NCBI GenBank assembly: GCA_964019695.1
Contig: OZ026528.1
Span: 57,307,602-57,371,601, forward strand
From: Loripinus fragilis
Lineage: Eukaryota > Mollusca > Bivalvia > Lucinida > Lucinidae
Direction: 5' to 3'
Length of the DNA stretch: 64,000 bases
Numbering within the stretch: the first letter of the stretch is position 1; every line of letters starts with the position of its first letter. Made by a program: the position numbers and the translations under genes. Positions 39,601 through 54,000 of the stretch are shown piece after piece. The notes under the pieces are model-generated. The model was not told the DNA's origin. It worked only from the letters and a program-made list of their open reading frames with translations, and searched no databases.

Positions 39601-42600
39601 ACACATACCACATCGTTGGAAATCTCATGTCGTTGCTCATATCGAAAGCACTTAACACACTTTATGTTATAAACATGTCGTCCTCTCATTCTTGAAAGTA
39701 TTTTAAGTAAATCTGGTGATTGAATACAAACACTAAACTAACCCACATAACGGATACTAGCGTGTTAATAACGATTTTACTCAACCTGCAGTTCTTATTA
39801 TTTCAACATCATTTTTTGGGTTTACCAAAAGGGACAGGTCGTCATGGTTGCTATTCAGCAAGGAGCAATACACAAGCAGTTAAAATGCATTTCTTTATAA
39901 ATGACAAAAATATGAATTTCCTGCTTTGTTAATGAATAATGCGTTAATAAGGTATTTGTAAGGTGGTATCCCTGTTAACAGCTGAAGCCAAAATTTGGTC
40001 CTGGTATTCTGGGTAAAGCTGGAAATTAGCATTGAAATATTTCAAGTGGGGGCAGTATTTCTGTCGGCCTTTACAGTTATATTCTAAACGGTCTCATCAC
40101 TGTTAATGCAGTTTAATATATTTGCAAGGAAGAAACCCAAACATACACTTAGAACACAATCAAGATTAAGCAGAGAATGTTTAACAGATAAGCTGTTTCA
40201 TTTAAACGCTTGTTGCATTTCAATTTTGTTGGGAGATACATGTTTATTATATGAAGATGCGCAATATACTTAAATTTCATACTGTAGTTATACACCTTAA
40301 TTACGATTTTATTGTTTTATGTACCCCCATTGTTTCTTGGGGTTCTGGTGGTCTTTGTTTTGGTGTGCATTGCCTTATATCCTTTCTAGTTTTGCAAGCA
40401 TCTTGACGAGGAAGATAGCTGGTTGCTTCGCTTTTATTGTCTTTCGGATGTTTTGTTACTGTAAATGTTTGGAGGCTCATCTTGACTGTGCAGTGGGTTA
40501 GACTAAAGTGTATGATTGTGGTATTCCCTGATCATACTTACTTACTTCTTGTATGTAATTTGTCATGAATTGAATATGTTTATATGTTCTGTATATAATC
40601 CTCCTATTGCTTTTGTCTGTCGTTGTGCTTGGTGACCTTTGTCACTTTTAACTTGGTCGCCGTGTGACTCATCTCGTGATAGTTATTATGTCAAGCAATT
40701 ATAAAGAAGCATGGATCTGACAAAAGGGTCTTTCTGGCATTTTACCTGTTGTTGTGTAATCAAAATTTAAAAAACGTCTATTTTTTTAAGATTTTTCATG
40801 TTCTTACAATAGAGTCAAAAGGCACAATCGGTTCTGATAAAATTAAGTTATACGTATAATGTATGTTGCCATGGCAGGCAACAGCTGTGCATATGGACTA
40901 CACACTTCTTTTAAAACAAGGTACCTCATTTCAAGTCCTTTTGTAAATACTGGATGTGCTTATGTGGGCTATTTATGCAGCCTATGCAATTGCATATACA
41001 TCAAATTTACAGAAACATGGAGCATTCTTGAAATATTGCTCCTAGCGTCTTTGTATTAGCGTCATATGTTAACACAATGGTGTTGATGTCAGAATGTCAT
41101 TAACAACGTTAAGTGACGTCATGTTTAAAACGCATCATCTATACTTGTTTAAACGCTCATATCTTCGTTGTTTGTAAAGAAAATCTCTTAAAATTTTCTG
41201 TAATTGTTAGCAACAGCTAGGTTTTTCTTTCTCTGTAAATATCTCACTTTTGACTTTTATCGCCAGAAAGACCCTTAATTAAGTGGGAACGAGCGTGGCG
41301 AGTGAATCACTTAATTCCTTTATTATTGTAATGTATGATATATGACCTACTTATCATTTTCTCTCCCCTTTCCTGACTACTCCTATGGCAATGTTCACAT
41401 GGACCACTTCACGGATTTACTAAATGATTTACATAAAAGATATTACTGGTATTGACAAAATATGTGATTTAGTTGGGCAAAAAATTAAGTTTCTGTGCAA
41501 ACTGATTGGTTTCGAAGCACAGGTAGGGGTGGAGTAATTTATAATTATCCAAGGAAGTCTTTACGAATTGCACATCCACATATGAAAACATAATGGCATA
41601 TGCAATGCCCTATCAAAATAAATGAAATCAAAATTGTTGTAAATTCTGAAATCATGACATCAGATTCTATTTTTAGACAACATTGACGGAAAATCAAGAA
41701 AAAAATAAGTAAAGTTTTGAATACTTTTGAAAAATTAAAGAAAATAGAGCAATTGCTCACAAGCAGCAAATGCTCAAGTTTCCATAATATTTTCAAATAA
41801 ATGATATTTCAAAGGCGTCCAAAGACGTTTTAATGGAGTATAGGGTTAACCTTTATTAAAATTTTTATTTATTAATGTCTTACCTATATATGTATATTTA
41901 TTGTTTGTGTTTTTAAATTTATGCAGTAGTGCATATCCAACGAAGTCTTGTTCCAATTTGGAATGTAAGCTGACCAGTGCCCAGTCATTCCTTCTACAAA
42001 TCTCTGATTCAACAGATGACCAGCTGGTAGTGTATTGGGATAATAGTTTGCTCACATCGGGGATTAATATATAACACTTTCCAAAGTACGGAGAACAAAC
42101 TGGAAAAACAACCTCAACATACATGTATAATAATAAATCCAGCAACCTTTTTTCGGCGGCTTTGTCGTTGTTTCTGATATCACTTTAGACCTACATTTTT
42201 TGTAAATTATTCATCAATCAGAAGTATTCTTAAATTGTAATTTTCATCACACCAGCTAGAAAATATGCTCTCATTGGTTAATATTTATTATGTCCATACC
42301 ATTTTTTAAAGATGTAATTACATGTAAACTTGAAAACATGGTAATAACAGAGAACCAGTCTCTGCATTGGTTCTAAAAATGCAAATGTATTTCCCAACCT
42401 AAATCTTGAATATAGGTCAACCCCCGCTTTACAGCTTTTGTACATTGCTTGATAACATTCTTTGCATGCCTTGCATAGTTACACATAGTAAAGAACTGTA
42501 TTATAAAATAACTAGATATTGGCTACGAGTTTAAAGAAAATATTTGTAGCTGTTTTCAAGCCATGTTTTTTTCCATAACAAGATTATAGTCTGTTTCATA

Positions 42601-45600
42601 AATTTTGACAATATTCTATTTCTAAAACAAACTTTACTTTATTTGCTTGTCCTTTGGGATCATGGGTTTCATTGTGGAACTTTGAAACTATTAGAGGGTC
42701 ACTGGTGACGCCAAAATGGCAGAAACTAGCTAGTCTGGCCCAGGAAATATGCACACTCTAGTTTAAGTTCATTGGTGCAGTCTTTGCTTCCAAAGGATAC
42801 CCGTTTAAGAACATATTTGCAGGGCGGTGTGCCAGGCCTAATCTGACCTAACACTGTCATTGGTAGGTTGATTCCTGGAGCATGCCTTTGGCTGGACCCA
42901 CGGTTACTCAACAGTGGGCTTCTGTAGATATGACTCTTTGTGAGATGACTATTTGTTTCATCACAGTATGTAAATCCCAATCGAGTGTCTATTTGTGATA
43001 ATGATTGCATAGGTAAGCTAACAGCCATGCCAGCAAAAACATTTTTGCTGTGTTTTAACAGCAGCAAATTAGGAAATACCACAATCACATACTGCAGACA
43101 AACCGACAGCACCCTGAGGAATAGCAACAGACTATTTACAGTAACAAGACATCCGAAAGACAATAAAAGCAAAGCAACCAGCTCTCTTTTCCTCGTCATA
43201 ATGATTGCAAAACTAGAATGGAAATAAAGTAATGCATACTTAATGAAGACCAACATAAAACCCCCACATGGGGGTACATAAAACAATAAATCAACAACAT
43301 CAGAACCACCACCTAAGAAAGGACAGCAGTCTAAGCTACGGGGGCTTAATTGCGTTTTACTGGCGCCAAATCTTCGCCCTAGATTATGTTGTTGTTAAAA
43401 CAATAAAAATGTTTAGCTTGCATGGAGGCAATGCATCATCAAAGAGAAACAATGTAATGGCGGTCTGCGCATTACTCTTCGCATAAAACAATGTCACATT
43501 TTCTCACGCCAATGCCCATTTATGTCTATTATATTTTATCTTTCGTTCCTGCTCTTTCCCAATTAAGGATACTGACGTTAACGATAGAGAAGCATGATAC
43601 AATGTAGCTCAGTTGGAACAGGGGAACAATTATGATCAAGGCTTACCGGGTTCAAATCCCACTGGCAGAGTGTGGTTATGTTATGGAACAAGATACTTTG
43701 TCTTCAGTGTGTACTACTGATTGGCTAGAAATTTACAAACTACGCCAAGTATGTCACTCAAAAGTGACATAATAGTGTATAAACTGACCAACCTAACGAC
43801 GATTAAGCATTTGACATAGTCCCACAAGCAAAATCACACGTGTTTAAACTCCCACAACTATTCCAAGTTTACCTAAGAAGTAGTGGATTTTACTCTTTGC
43901 ATTCTGGATAATTTGTATGTTTTCAAAATCATCTCATTGAGAATTTCTTTTGGGTGTCAAACAGATTGGATCCAGAACTGGGTTTGAACTGTTTGTAAAG
44001 GTTATCAGCAGACAACACTATTAAAGTAGGTTTAGAGTTGGAGTAGTTTTCGGAAAGGTGAATTGATAATGATAAACACATCCCAACATGACCAACTTAA
44101 TATTAACTGGAGCATGTAATGTCAACTGAAACAGCAAACATTTCAGGGATGGCATGTACCAGGCCTTGAGGTTATAAAACTTGAGTACAGTCTCAAACTC
44201 AAAATAAAGCTCAATGATTGGTTGCTTGCGGACACGTGTCCGCAAGCAGCCAGTCATTGTGCTTTATTTTGAGTTTGGTTTACCTGTAAATTTATCTTCA
44301 GAAACAACTTCGCCCAATTTAACCAGTTCTGAAATAGACATTTCATAAATGGTTGTGCTTGATTTATTGAGACCATTTCATGACAAAGCTTACAAACTGT
44401 GATCTGAGCCATCTTGTGATGTACCACTTCTCATGTCGCAGTTCATTTTTTATTGCCACAATGATTCAAATTTACAAAAGATAGTAGACACTTTGAGGGC
44501 CTTATTCCTCCTTCAGTGTTATACGGATCTTATTAACACTCAAGCAGTAGCTTTTGTCATGGTCTAAAGATGTGTGTGTGGTATTCTGGGTCAGGTGAGG
44601 TGCTTGATTGTATCGATTCCTGATCTTTGCCCTCTTTCTTACATTAATAAAAATCCTTTGTATCTTTTTCCAGAATGCAAACTGAGACATTTATGGGCCT
44701 TCAGTGATATCAATGTCAATAATTGGGCCAGGACGTGAAAAAAACCTGTTATCCAGGTTTCGGGAAAAGTGAGATTCAAACCAGCCTGCTAAGCTACAAA
44801 GGCTAGCTAGAAAATTGAAATTTCGCTCGTAGAAAGTTTAGATATGATACTTTCCAATTAGCGAACAACATAGGCGTTGATCAGACTCCCCAGATGCGCA
44901 GGCTGATCTGCACCTTTGTTGATCCCAAACCCCCGAACACCGTTTTTGTCGCGTGGAGGACCATATATAGGCGGTACCTTTTTGTACGCAACTACTCTTT
45001 ACAGATTGAACCGTTTCATACATATACTCATGTTATGGCCTGAAAATGCGAAAATGCTAAGACAAATCTATTATTTAACTCTGGAAATTTCCGAGTAACA
45101 CCAGGTCGTACTGATTGGCAGAATAAAGCATATGATTTGTTCATGCGCAGATCCAGAAAGTTTTGTCAGAGGGGGTCTAGCTCTGAAAAGGTTGTTAATT
45201 GTTGTGTTTTAGTTTGATGAAGTGAGGGAGGATCCGAAATACCACTAAAAGCGGTTCATCATCAGTCCTCCAGCAAGATGCCATATAAATGTTGTTTTGC
45301 TGGCGTGCCAATGGTGGCCCAACATTGAATACTGGCTTGGTAGCCATGAGATTTTTCAGGGAATCTGGACCAGTATTGCTAAGACACCCTATATTTTTGT
45401 TGTTTTTTAGGGGTGGGTCTGGATCCCCTTTCCCCCCTCTGGATCCGCCCATGTTAGTTCATAGTCCTTATGCTGGCCACTTGATATGGTTCAACATAAC
45501 CTATTCCTTGCATACGTTTTGTCAACAAAACCTTTTCCTGGTATATGTTATGTTAAAAATGATTATGCTGGCCACTTGATATGGTTCAACTAAACCTATT

Positions 45601-47993
45601 TCTGGCCTATGATTTGTTCACAATCACTATGCTAGCCACTTGATATGATTCCACATAACCTATTCATGGCATACGTTTTGTCATCAGTAAAACTGGATTT
45701 TTTGGAACAAAACATAATTCCCAAAATAAAATAATACAGTTTCTATTTTCAATTTTGTTTGTTTATCTTGACAGATGAATTTGCTTGTTGATGAATTTTG
45801 AAATGCAACTGATTTTTTACCTTCTTCTTCTTGTGTTAACAATGATTCACCAGGAAAAAGTTGCTTTTCTACCAAGTAAGTGGCCTGGAATCCTTCAGGA
45901 AATCGGTTAACGCCTCTGTAAAACTGGGTCTTAATCGTCAAGTGACCATAGATAGATCTCACACTATTGATAGGTTTGTTTGTATTGCAAAATGTTTGGA
46001 CTGTTGTGTTCGTCAATACAACAAGTAAGAAAGACATACTATCACATTGAATATGGAAATCAACAAATTTAAGAACAATATATCTGTGTGGCTCTGTGCT
46101 AATGTGCCATATGTCTTCGTATAGAATTGTAGATTCTTCAATGAACGACCTTGATGCTAGTTCTGCGCTATTCCATGAACACTCGACTGAGGGAGAACAA
46201 AACGGTGTGTTAATGTCTGTAAAGTAAAAAAAAACCACCAAAAATACTTTATTTATGTTTTTCACAATTATTTTATTGGCGATAAGTGTGTTGTTTTTAA
46301 TTTAAGCAAACTGTGTTAGCGATGAAACTTGTAGACAAAAAGTTGGCGCCAACTTCTGCAAACCGTCCTGAAATCCTAAATGCTCCAGTTAACATACTAT
46401 GTGTCACTCTGACTGAAGATACATGCTACATCTCAAATCTGCAGTTTCATGGGAAAAATGGAAGGTGTGTATTCATTTATTTGTAAAAGCGATATAAGTT
46501 TGACATAAATATTTTTCATACTTTCATAATTTATTACAGAAGCATGATGGAATGTACATGATTAGCACTAATATGTTGCATACTGCTGTTCAATTACAAA
46601 ACAATATATATACTTATCACAACTGTTCATACATACTGCTATTTCATTACAAAGGAATGTTAGAATATGCATGCTTGACACAGACATTTTGCGTACTCCT
46701 TTTATATCGAAAAAGCAAGTTAGATTATAAATGACTGAAATAAAAGCATAGTTACTGGATGGAAAGGCTAAACTTCTGAAACTTCTTTCTAACTGATCGG
46801 GGTGTAAATCTTGAAAATATATTTGCCAAACAAGTCTCATGCGATCAGGTATGTTATTATAAATGGGCAGGATTGATAAGTCATACTGTATTCTAATGCA
46901 CTTGCTTTTATAACGGGACTTCTGATTGGATAACGTCAAAATTTGTGACAGTAAGTTGTAGGAAACAATTTGACGTAATTAATTATGACCCTTTTTAAAG
47001 GATGACGTGCGGCATTATGCGGCTTGCAATGCTCTAATTTGAGACAAAAACTGAAGAAGTGCATTAGAATGGGGATAACATATTTAAAATTTTCATTTCA
47101 GGGGGTATATTGTCGGCTATACGTTGGGAAATCACGTTTTACTGCTCCACCTCACATTGCTGTAAAATTAAATTTTCGACCATATATCCAACGAAATATT
47201 TTCCCCAATGAAAATTTTGAATACAGTTATCCCTAATTTACCTGATGGATAGGCTAAAATCCTGAAACCTCTTCCTAACTGATCTGGTTGTAAATCTTGA
47301 AAATATGTTCGCCAAACAAGTCTAACACGTTTTGTATTTCTCCTCATGTATGTTTCTATGTGGCTGCTGTCTCTTTCCAACACAAGTATAACACCCTCTA
47401 TTTTCTCAGTTATGCGTGCATCAGTGAAGATTGCGACTAAGTCAAAGGACTCAGCGACTATATATAATCTGTCTTGCCTGTCAGCAAATGTTTTCGTTTC
47501 GTTTTGTCCAAGAACCTGTCAATCAAATAGATGAGAAAGCACACAAAAGTTTGATTCTTATCGCATATGCACAATGTCACTCTTTGTTCATTAATGCACA
47601 GATACCTAGCGTGGATAGAGATCAAAATTAGGAACCATGACTTCGTTTGCTTCTTAGCATTAATGATGCAAGCAGCAAAGACGCTGGCAAGACTGTGTAC
47701 ATGCAGTTAGTTGATTTGATTGTTTTTCTTTTACGATACATTGAGTAAGGTAGGATGTCTCATAGCTAGTGAGCATTTTATGAGTTTGAAAAACCAAAGA
47801 ATATAGGGTAAAGATTTTGGCCCGCAAAATAAAAAAAAGAGCCCGGTAGCTGTGGCTGCTGTCCATTCTAAGCCTTTGATAATGTAACTGTCAGTTCATT
47901 GCTTGTTGTTACTACTTTTCTGTGTGATTTTGTGTTTGGTCATGTTTAGTGATATTGTTCATTGTACACTTTCTAGTTTTATAATCCTCTCAC

Positions 47994-48029
<36 letters not shown>

Positions 48030-51000
48030 TTGCTTTACTTTTTATAAATTCTTAATTTTATGTTTGTGTGTCTGTTTGTTCTAGAGTCTCTTCCTCACGC
48101 TGCCAAGGCACACCTACTTATCCAACTCTTTCAGCGCATATACTTTAGATTCAGAAATTTTCGCGAGCGAAGTTTCAGAAAAAGGAAACCATCCCAATAT
48201 GGCGAATTATCTTTGCAGTTTACTGAAGTTTGTAAACCATGGCAATGTTGCAAAATGTAAAATCGCAATTTGGTCTTTCAGTGTTATAGGCGAAAATAAA
48301 TTCCTTGCAAAAATGTCTGCAGTTATAGTACTGCCGGGGAAAAGCTTTCTGTTTGCTGATTCCTGAGCAGAATTAAAAAAAATGATAAATGCTATTCAAT
48401 GACACTTATTGATCTTTTAGACACAAGTATCATTTCAAAAGAATATTTTCCTTAGCAATAAACTGTTTTGCAATAAGAAAAAGGGCATTTTTTCAACTTC
48501 ATCATAAATTATAGAATCAATTTTGTTCCAGTACACACTATTTAAGGTATGTAGAAGATAAACGCCAAGGCTATTGAATGTCATTTCTGGAATTCTAAAA
48601 TTTTCCATTGACAATCAAAATAACCGTTTTATTGAATTTAAAGTCCATTTCATTCACAGAAAACAGACACATAGTTTGTCATCTATGATTGTGGCACTTC
48701 CTGGACATAATCGCTGGTTTCTTTCCTATTGCATGATAGCCGTTCCAGAGCCACGCCAAGAATGGCACCCAAAAAGTCACCTTATTGTGTATAACTGACC
48801 AATGCAACAACAATTTGGTATGTGTCATAGCCCTACAAACAAACTAGCACGTATTAAATCCCCCACAATTAATCAAGGTCTACCTTATGGTTTATATGTT
48901 ACTCTTTGCATGCAGGGTAACTTTACATGGGATTTGTCGTCTGAGTGTATTTTTTTCAAAAATCATTATGTGTTCAGCAAAATCATCAGTGTCAAACAGT
49001 TAGGATCCAGATCAAATTCCGGGCCTGATCTGGGTGTACATTGTTATGAAATGTTCTGAGCAGAAGGTAGTAGTACACAAAGAGTTAAAAATTAGGGGAT
49101 AACCATATTCAAAATTTTCACTTGGGGGAGTATATCATCGGATATACGGTTGGAAATTTAGTTTTATAGCAACGCGCGAGCGACGCCATAAAATGTGATT
49201 TTGGAATGTATATCGGACGATAAACCTCACTAAACAAAAATTTTGAATCTGGTTATCCCCATTCAAATGAACTTCTGCAGTTTTATCTAGAATTGGAGCG
49301 TTGCAATCCACATAAAGCCATCCAATGAAATGTGATGTGAGAAATGACGTAAAGCAATTTCCGACAGTATATCACAGGATATACTGTCCATAATTTTTGA
49401 CATTATCCGATCAGATGTAGTGTTACAAAAGCAAGTGCTTTAGAAAAGGTGCTTTAGAATTTTAAGCATTCCAAGAGGTAACTCTTTGCATGCCACGTAA
49501 CTGTTCATGCTTGTGTTGTTGTCTGCTTTCTTTTTCAAAATCATCTTTTAGGGAAAAAATCAGGAACACTATGAAAACGGGTCCAAACTGTTTGTAGAGA
49601 TAATTAGCAGGGGGAAAAAATTTTGTCGCTAGCAAGGCAAGAGTTAACGAAAAAGAGACTGTACTACAGCATGGAGAATCACGTGACCTCAAAACAACAA
49701 ATAGGGCGGATACCATTGAAAAAACAGTCGATTCAGGTAAGACTTTCCTTGATATTTCCGTAAATACGGGTCAGATTTGCATGGGTTTGAAACAGATGCC
49801 CCTTAATAATGACAGCAAAATGCCCAATGTATACTTCTTTAGGACAAATATCTGGTTAAAAAGTTATTGACGAGGAACGGAAAAATTTGGTTGCTCGTCA
49901 ATGATTTTTTAACAAGATCTATGTTTGAAAGCTACTAAAGTTGGATATGTTGATTTCATTTTCCCGGGTTCTCTGCTTCAAACCCTATGTCAATCTGATC
50001 TGAATTAACGAAAATATAAAATAAAGCCTTACCTGAATTAAGGGTTTTTTACAAGAATCCGCCATTTTTAATCCTCTAAAGTCACATGATTCTCCTCCAT
50101 GTACTGTCTCTTTTTCGTTAACTCTTGCCATGCTGGCGGCGAAATTTTGTCTGTACAATTGATGTTACCTTATTTGTGTTTTGGTTAAATGACACATTGA
50201 ACAGAATAAGATTAACATAGGAAGACGAGTTGAAGACAATGTCCCATAGCCAGTGCCCTCCACTGTAGTAACGAAATGGATAATCATGATTGACAATAAT
50301 TCCAGGTCTGTTTACATCAGTTGTAACACTGTCCCAACTTTCATTGCCCAATCTAAATGATTGTGATTGTTTATGCTGACGCTTTGCTGTAATAAAAAGA
50401 TGCATTAAATATTATTATGGCTCTATAGAACACGTGATTTATGACGTTATTGTATCAACTTTGTGGCAACAGCCATATTGAATAGGTTATCCACTTAAAC
50501 GTATACTTTTTATCTTTAGATAGATGTGCTTGTATGCTCAAAAAGAAACTGTGCGATAAAGGATCTAACATGAGTTCTATTCTGAGTATTATAGAATTAA
50601 TTAAACGAGCTGAGGTAAAGAGATTAAAATGTAAGTCTTTGCGATACATGAGCAATATGAGTATATTTATTATATGACACTTAAAGTAATTTTTAATCAC
50701 GTTTCTGGCGTTTTTAACGCATAGGGTAAAGTCTAGTAACCTCGGAGACCAGGTAAATTTGGACATACATTTGTAAACACTGGAAATCCAGATGAGACCG
50801 CTCCTGATTAGTCACATCAGGATTTTTACTGATTGCTTCGTTAATTTATTTTTTTATTCCAATAGTCAAAATATTAAACAAACAAGGTCGCTGTCCGAAT
50901 TTAGCTGACCGTCAGAATTTACCCTACTTTACCCTATCAACATGTTACCGAATAGGTAAACTACAAGTGTTTTATCGATTTTAATACATGGCGTTTAATC

Positions 51001-54000
51001 ATCTCCAGATGATAAGTACCAAAATCTTGTGCCAACCCATATCACGGACCCTATATTGAATGGTAATTTAAGATATGTGCCAATATTTACCTGCAGGACA
51101 TAGTTTAATGGTCCCTTTGACGTCTAGCTTAGGTTCCAATACCTTATAGCTATAAGTTGGCGATGATTCATACCATTTACAATCCAAGTTTTTCTCTACA
51201 ACAGCACATGTGTCTGACTGTTCTTGACAAAGAGTCTCACAATCTCTCTGCATAATATTGTCAATTTTTCCTCTTGGGTTGTTGTAAAAATAGTCGGTAA
51301 AGATGACGTTATCTGTAATGTTAAACCATTCCACTTCGTCATTTGGCCCACACAGCATATTCTTGCCACCTTAAAATAGATACAAATAGAGAATCTTACA
51401 CAAGTGAAAATTTTATTAAATTTATTAAAGGAGTTTGGGAAGAGAGATAAAATGCGAGCCTCACAGACCATATTATTGCTCTTTCCCAACAAGTTTAATA
51501 AATTCAATAATACAGGAACACGAATGGTAGATTCTTTTTATCACATGACAATACAATTACTCCAAAATCGCATTTTCGGTGTGAAAAACATCATCAATTT
51601 GCTATCTTTTACGCAACATTATTGTGGACGCCATTAGAGTCATTAAAAATATTATAAGGCCATAGATAATAGTGCAGAATTAAATAACTTCTTAAACCAA
51701 AGCAAACAACAGCGTAGCCAGAACGCAGAAAAAAATTACGCACACCATAGGGAGACTACTGGATCATTCCACTTCGTCATTTGGGCCACACTGCATATTC
51801 TTGCCACCTTGAAATACAAACACACAGAGGATCTTACATGAGTGGCCATGTTTTATTGAATTTATTAAAGGAGTTGGGGAAGAGACATAAAATGCGAGGC
51901 TCGCCAAGCATTTTATCACTTTTTTTGCAACGAGTTTAATAAATGCAATAAAACAGGAACACGAATGTTAGATTCTATTTATCACATGACATTACAATCA
52001 TCAAATATCGCATTTTCGGTGTGAAAACATCAAGAATTTACACAATGTTATAATGGACGCCATTGCCTAGTCACTAAATCTGTTAACCACTAGTGGATTA
52101 TTGATTTTATTACATGGCGATATATCACTCCCAGACGCGACGTCATGTGATAAACTTATTTATTATAGGATTTCCATTCATTAAAAATGTATATAAGGCC
52201 ATAGATAAGAGTGCAGAATTAAATTACATTTTTCTAGCTTCTTAAACCAAATCAAAGGTTTAAATTGATGGATAATACTATTCACGATTGTACACTCAAA
52301 ATTGCCTTGACCTATGGCCGACAAAATCAGCAGGCTATACTGAAACATTAAGTAATATGAATTGGTTCACGTTTATATTACACATTTATCACATGACGTC
52401 GCGTCTAGGAGTGATATAACGCTATGCAATAAAATCTGTAAACCACTAGTGGTTTATAGATTTACGGGAAACGTTATGTCGCCCATAACAACGTTGCGTA
52501 AATAATGACAAAAGTATAACGTTTTTACTCCAGAAATGAGATTTCAAAGTATTTGTCATATGATAAATAGAATCTAACGTTCGTGCTCTTGTATTATTGA
52601 ATTTATTAAACTCGTTGCGAAAAAGAGATAAAATGCTCGGCAAGCCTCGCATTTTATCTCTTTTCCCCAACTCGTTTAATAAATTCAATAAAACATGAGT
52701 ACTCATGTAAGATTCTCTATGTTTGCTACATTCTCACAATCACAATTCTGCCACAATTGAAGTTCCGGTCTTAGTCATAGCGCTCCTATCAGACCTATCG
52801 AATTTTGTGGTCAGTGGTGGATATTGTGTTGATCATGAAAAAAATGGGGTGGTCCAAAACTTTTCAACGATCAACACAATTAATTTTGACCGAAACCATC
52901 TCATCAGGTCGTTTTGCATCACAGGTAAGCGCCTCCCAGTGCTACACCGCGCTTCTAGTTGTACTTTTATGTTGTCGTGAGTGGGATTAGCCAAAAGACA
53001 AGACAAACCTAACACTTTCTGTTACTGTCTCTTACGGACTGTCAGGGGCCAGTTGTGATTGACTCACAAGCAGATACGAGTTAATACGTAAGATGTGCGA
53101 GAAAATCTGTCTTCAGGGTTTGTGACCTGGTCAAACCGAAACCAGTCTGCTCAGATACAGAGCCTAGCTAGATTAGTTAAAGTTTGCTTGTAGCATGTTT
53201 TAATATGCTGCTTTCAAATTAGCAGATTGCAAATTTGCTGATCAGACTGCGCGGTTGCACAGGCTGGTCTGAGCTTTTGTTGTTCGCAAACCACTAAAGA
53301 CAGATTTTTCTCGCGTTGAGGCCTAGATATAAATATACCGTTGTTTAAGCAACCAATCAGTTCAAACTTGTGGCATCGGATATGTTCTTCATGCCCTTCA
53401 TAGTAGAATGAATATATTCTGATGTATCTTGCAGTAACAGGTGTAGGAAACATATACTGTCGCTCTTCTAGAAGAGGTAATGCAAACTCAAACCAGTTTC
53501 TCTGAGGAGCAAAAATAGAAATTGTTATTGTTAAACACTGTGTTCCAATACAATTACGGTAAAGCAACTCACTATATTTTACTCAGTGGGATGATTGCAA
53601 AAACTAGCAAGGTCACTAAATACTGCATAACAAAATACAAATTCCAAAAAACAACAACTAGATTGCCCAGTCCATGGCGGGCCATCGCAAATCCCCATGC
53701 TTTGAAATTGACTTTGTTATTGCATTTTATGATATTTGACCTTATGACCCCTCCCCAGGGCCCAAGAGGCGGGGCAAAATACCACAACAGAACCACAGCC
53801 TTAAAACTTACAGCAGCTGAAGCCACTTGTGGGGCTTGTATGGCTTTAAAGACTAAATTTTCGCAATAAATTCTACTGTTGCTAAAACACAAACAAACAT
53901 AGGCTTTCCAGGGTATGACATGTACCATAACAGAGAAACATCATAATCATAAACATACTAGAAAAAAAAGAGAAGAGGTGTGCTTATGACCCCTAGATAG

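Larger units (their letters stand above)
42100..45820. other. Intron between CUB 2 and lectin exons
   Basis: Includes a reversed 256-bp-family unit (42648-42815), family C (43060-43460), a tRNA-like SINE (43605-43740), an 84-bp palindrome (44194-44277), MITE B (44724-44962), family G (45140-45455) and a short tandem repeat (45468-45680). No gene. Confidence 0.6.
51370..53338. other. Intron between discoidin and PAN-like exons, with a tandem segmental duplication
   Basis: The segment about 51310-51660 (exon start plus intron) is repeated at about 51763-52080. A MITE-like element lies at 52088-52455 and a third copy of the fold-back intron repeat at 52565-52740. MITE B sits at 53097-53327. Confidence 0.65.

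Noticed and set aside
43605..43680. Functional tRNA gene
   Set aside because: A and B boxes are present but the acceptor and anticodon stems do not pair.
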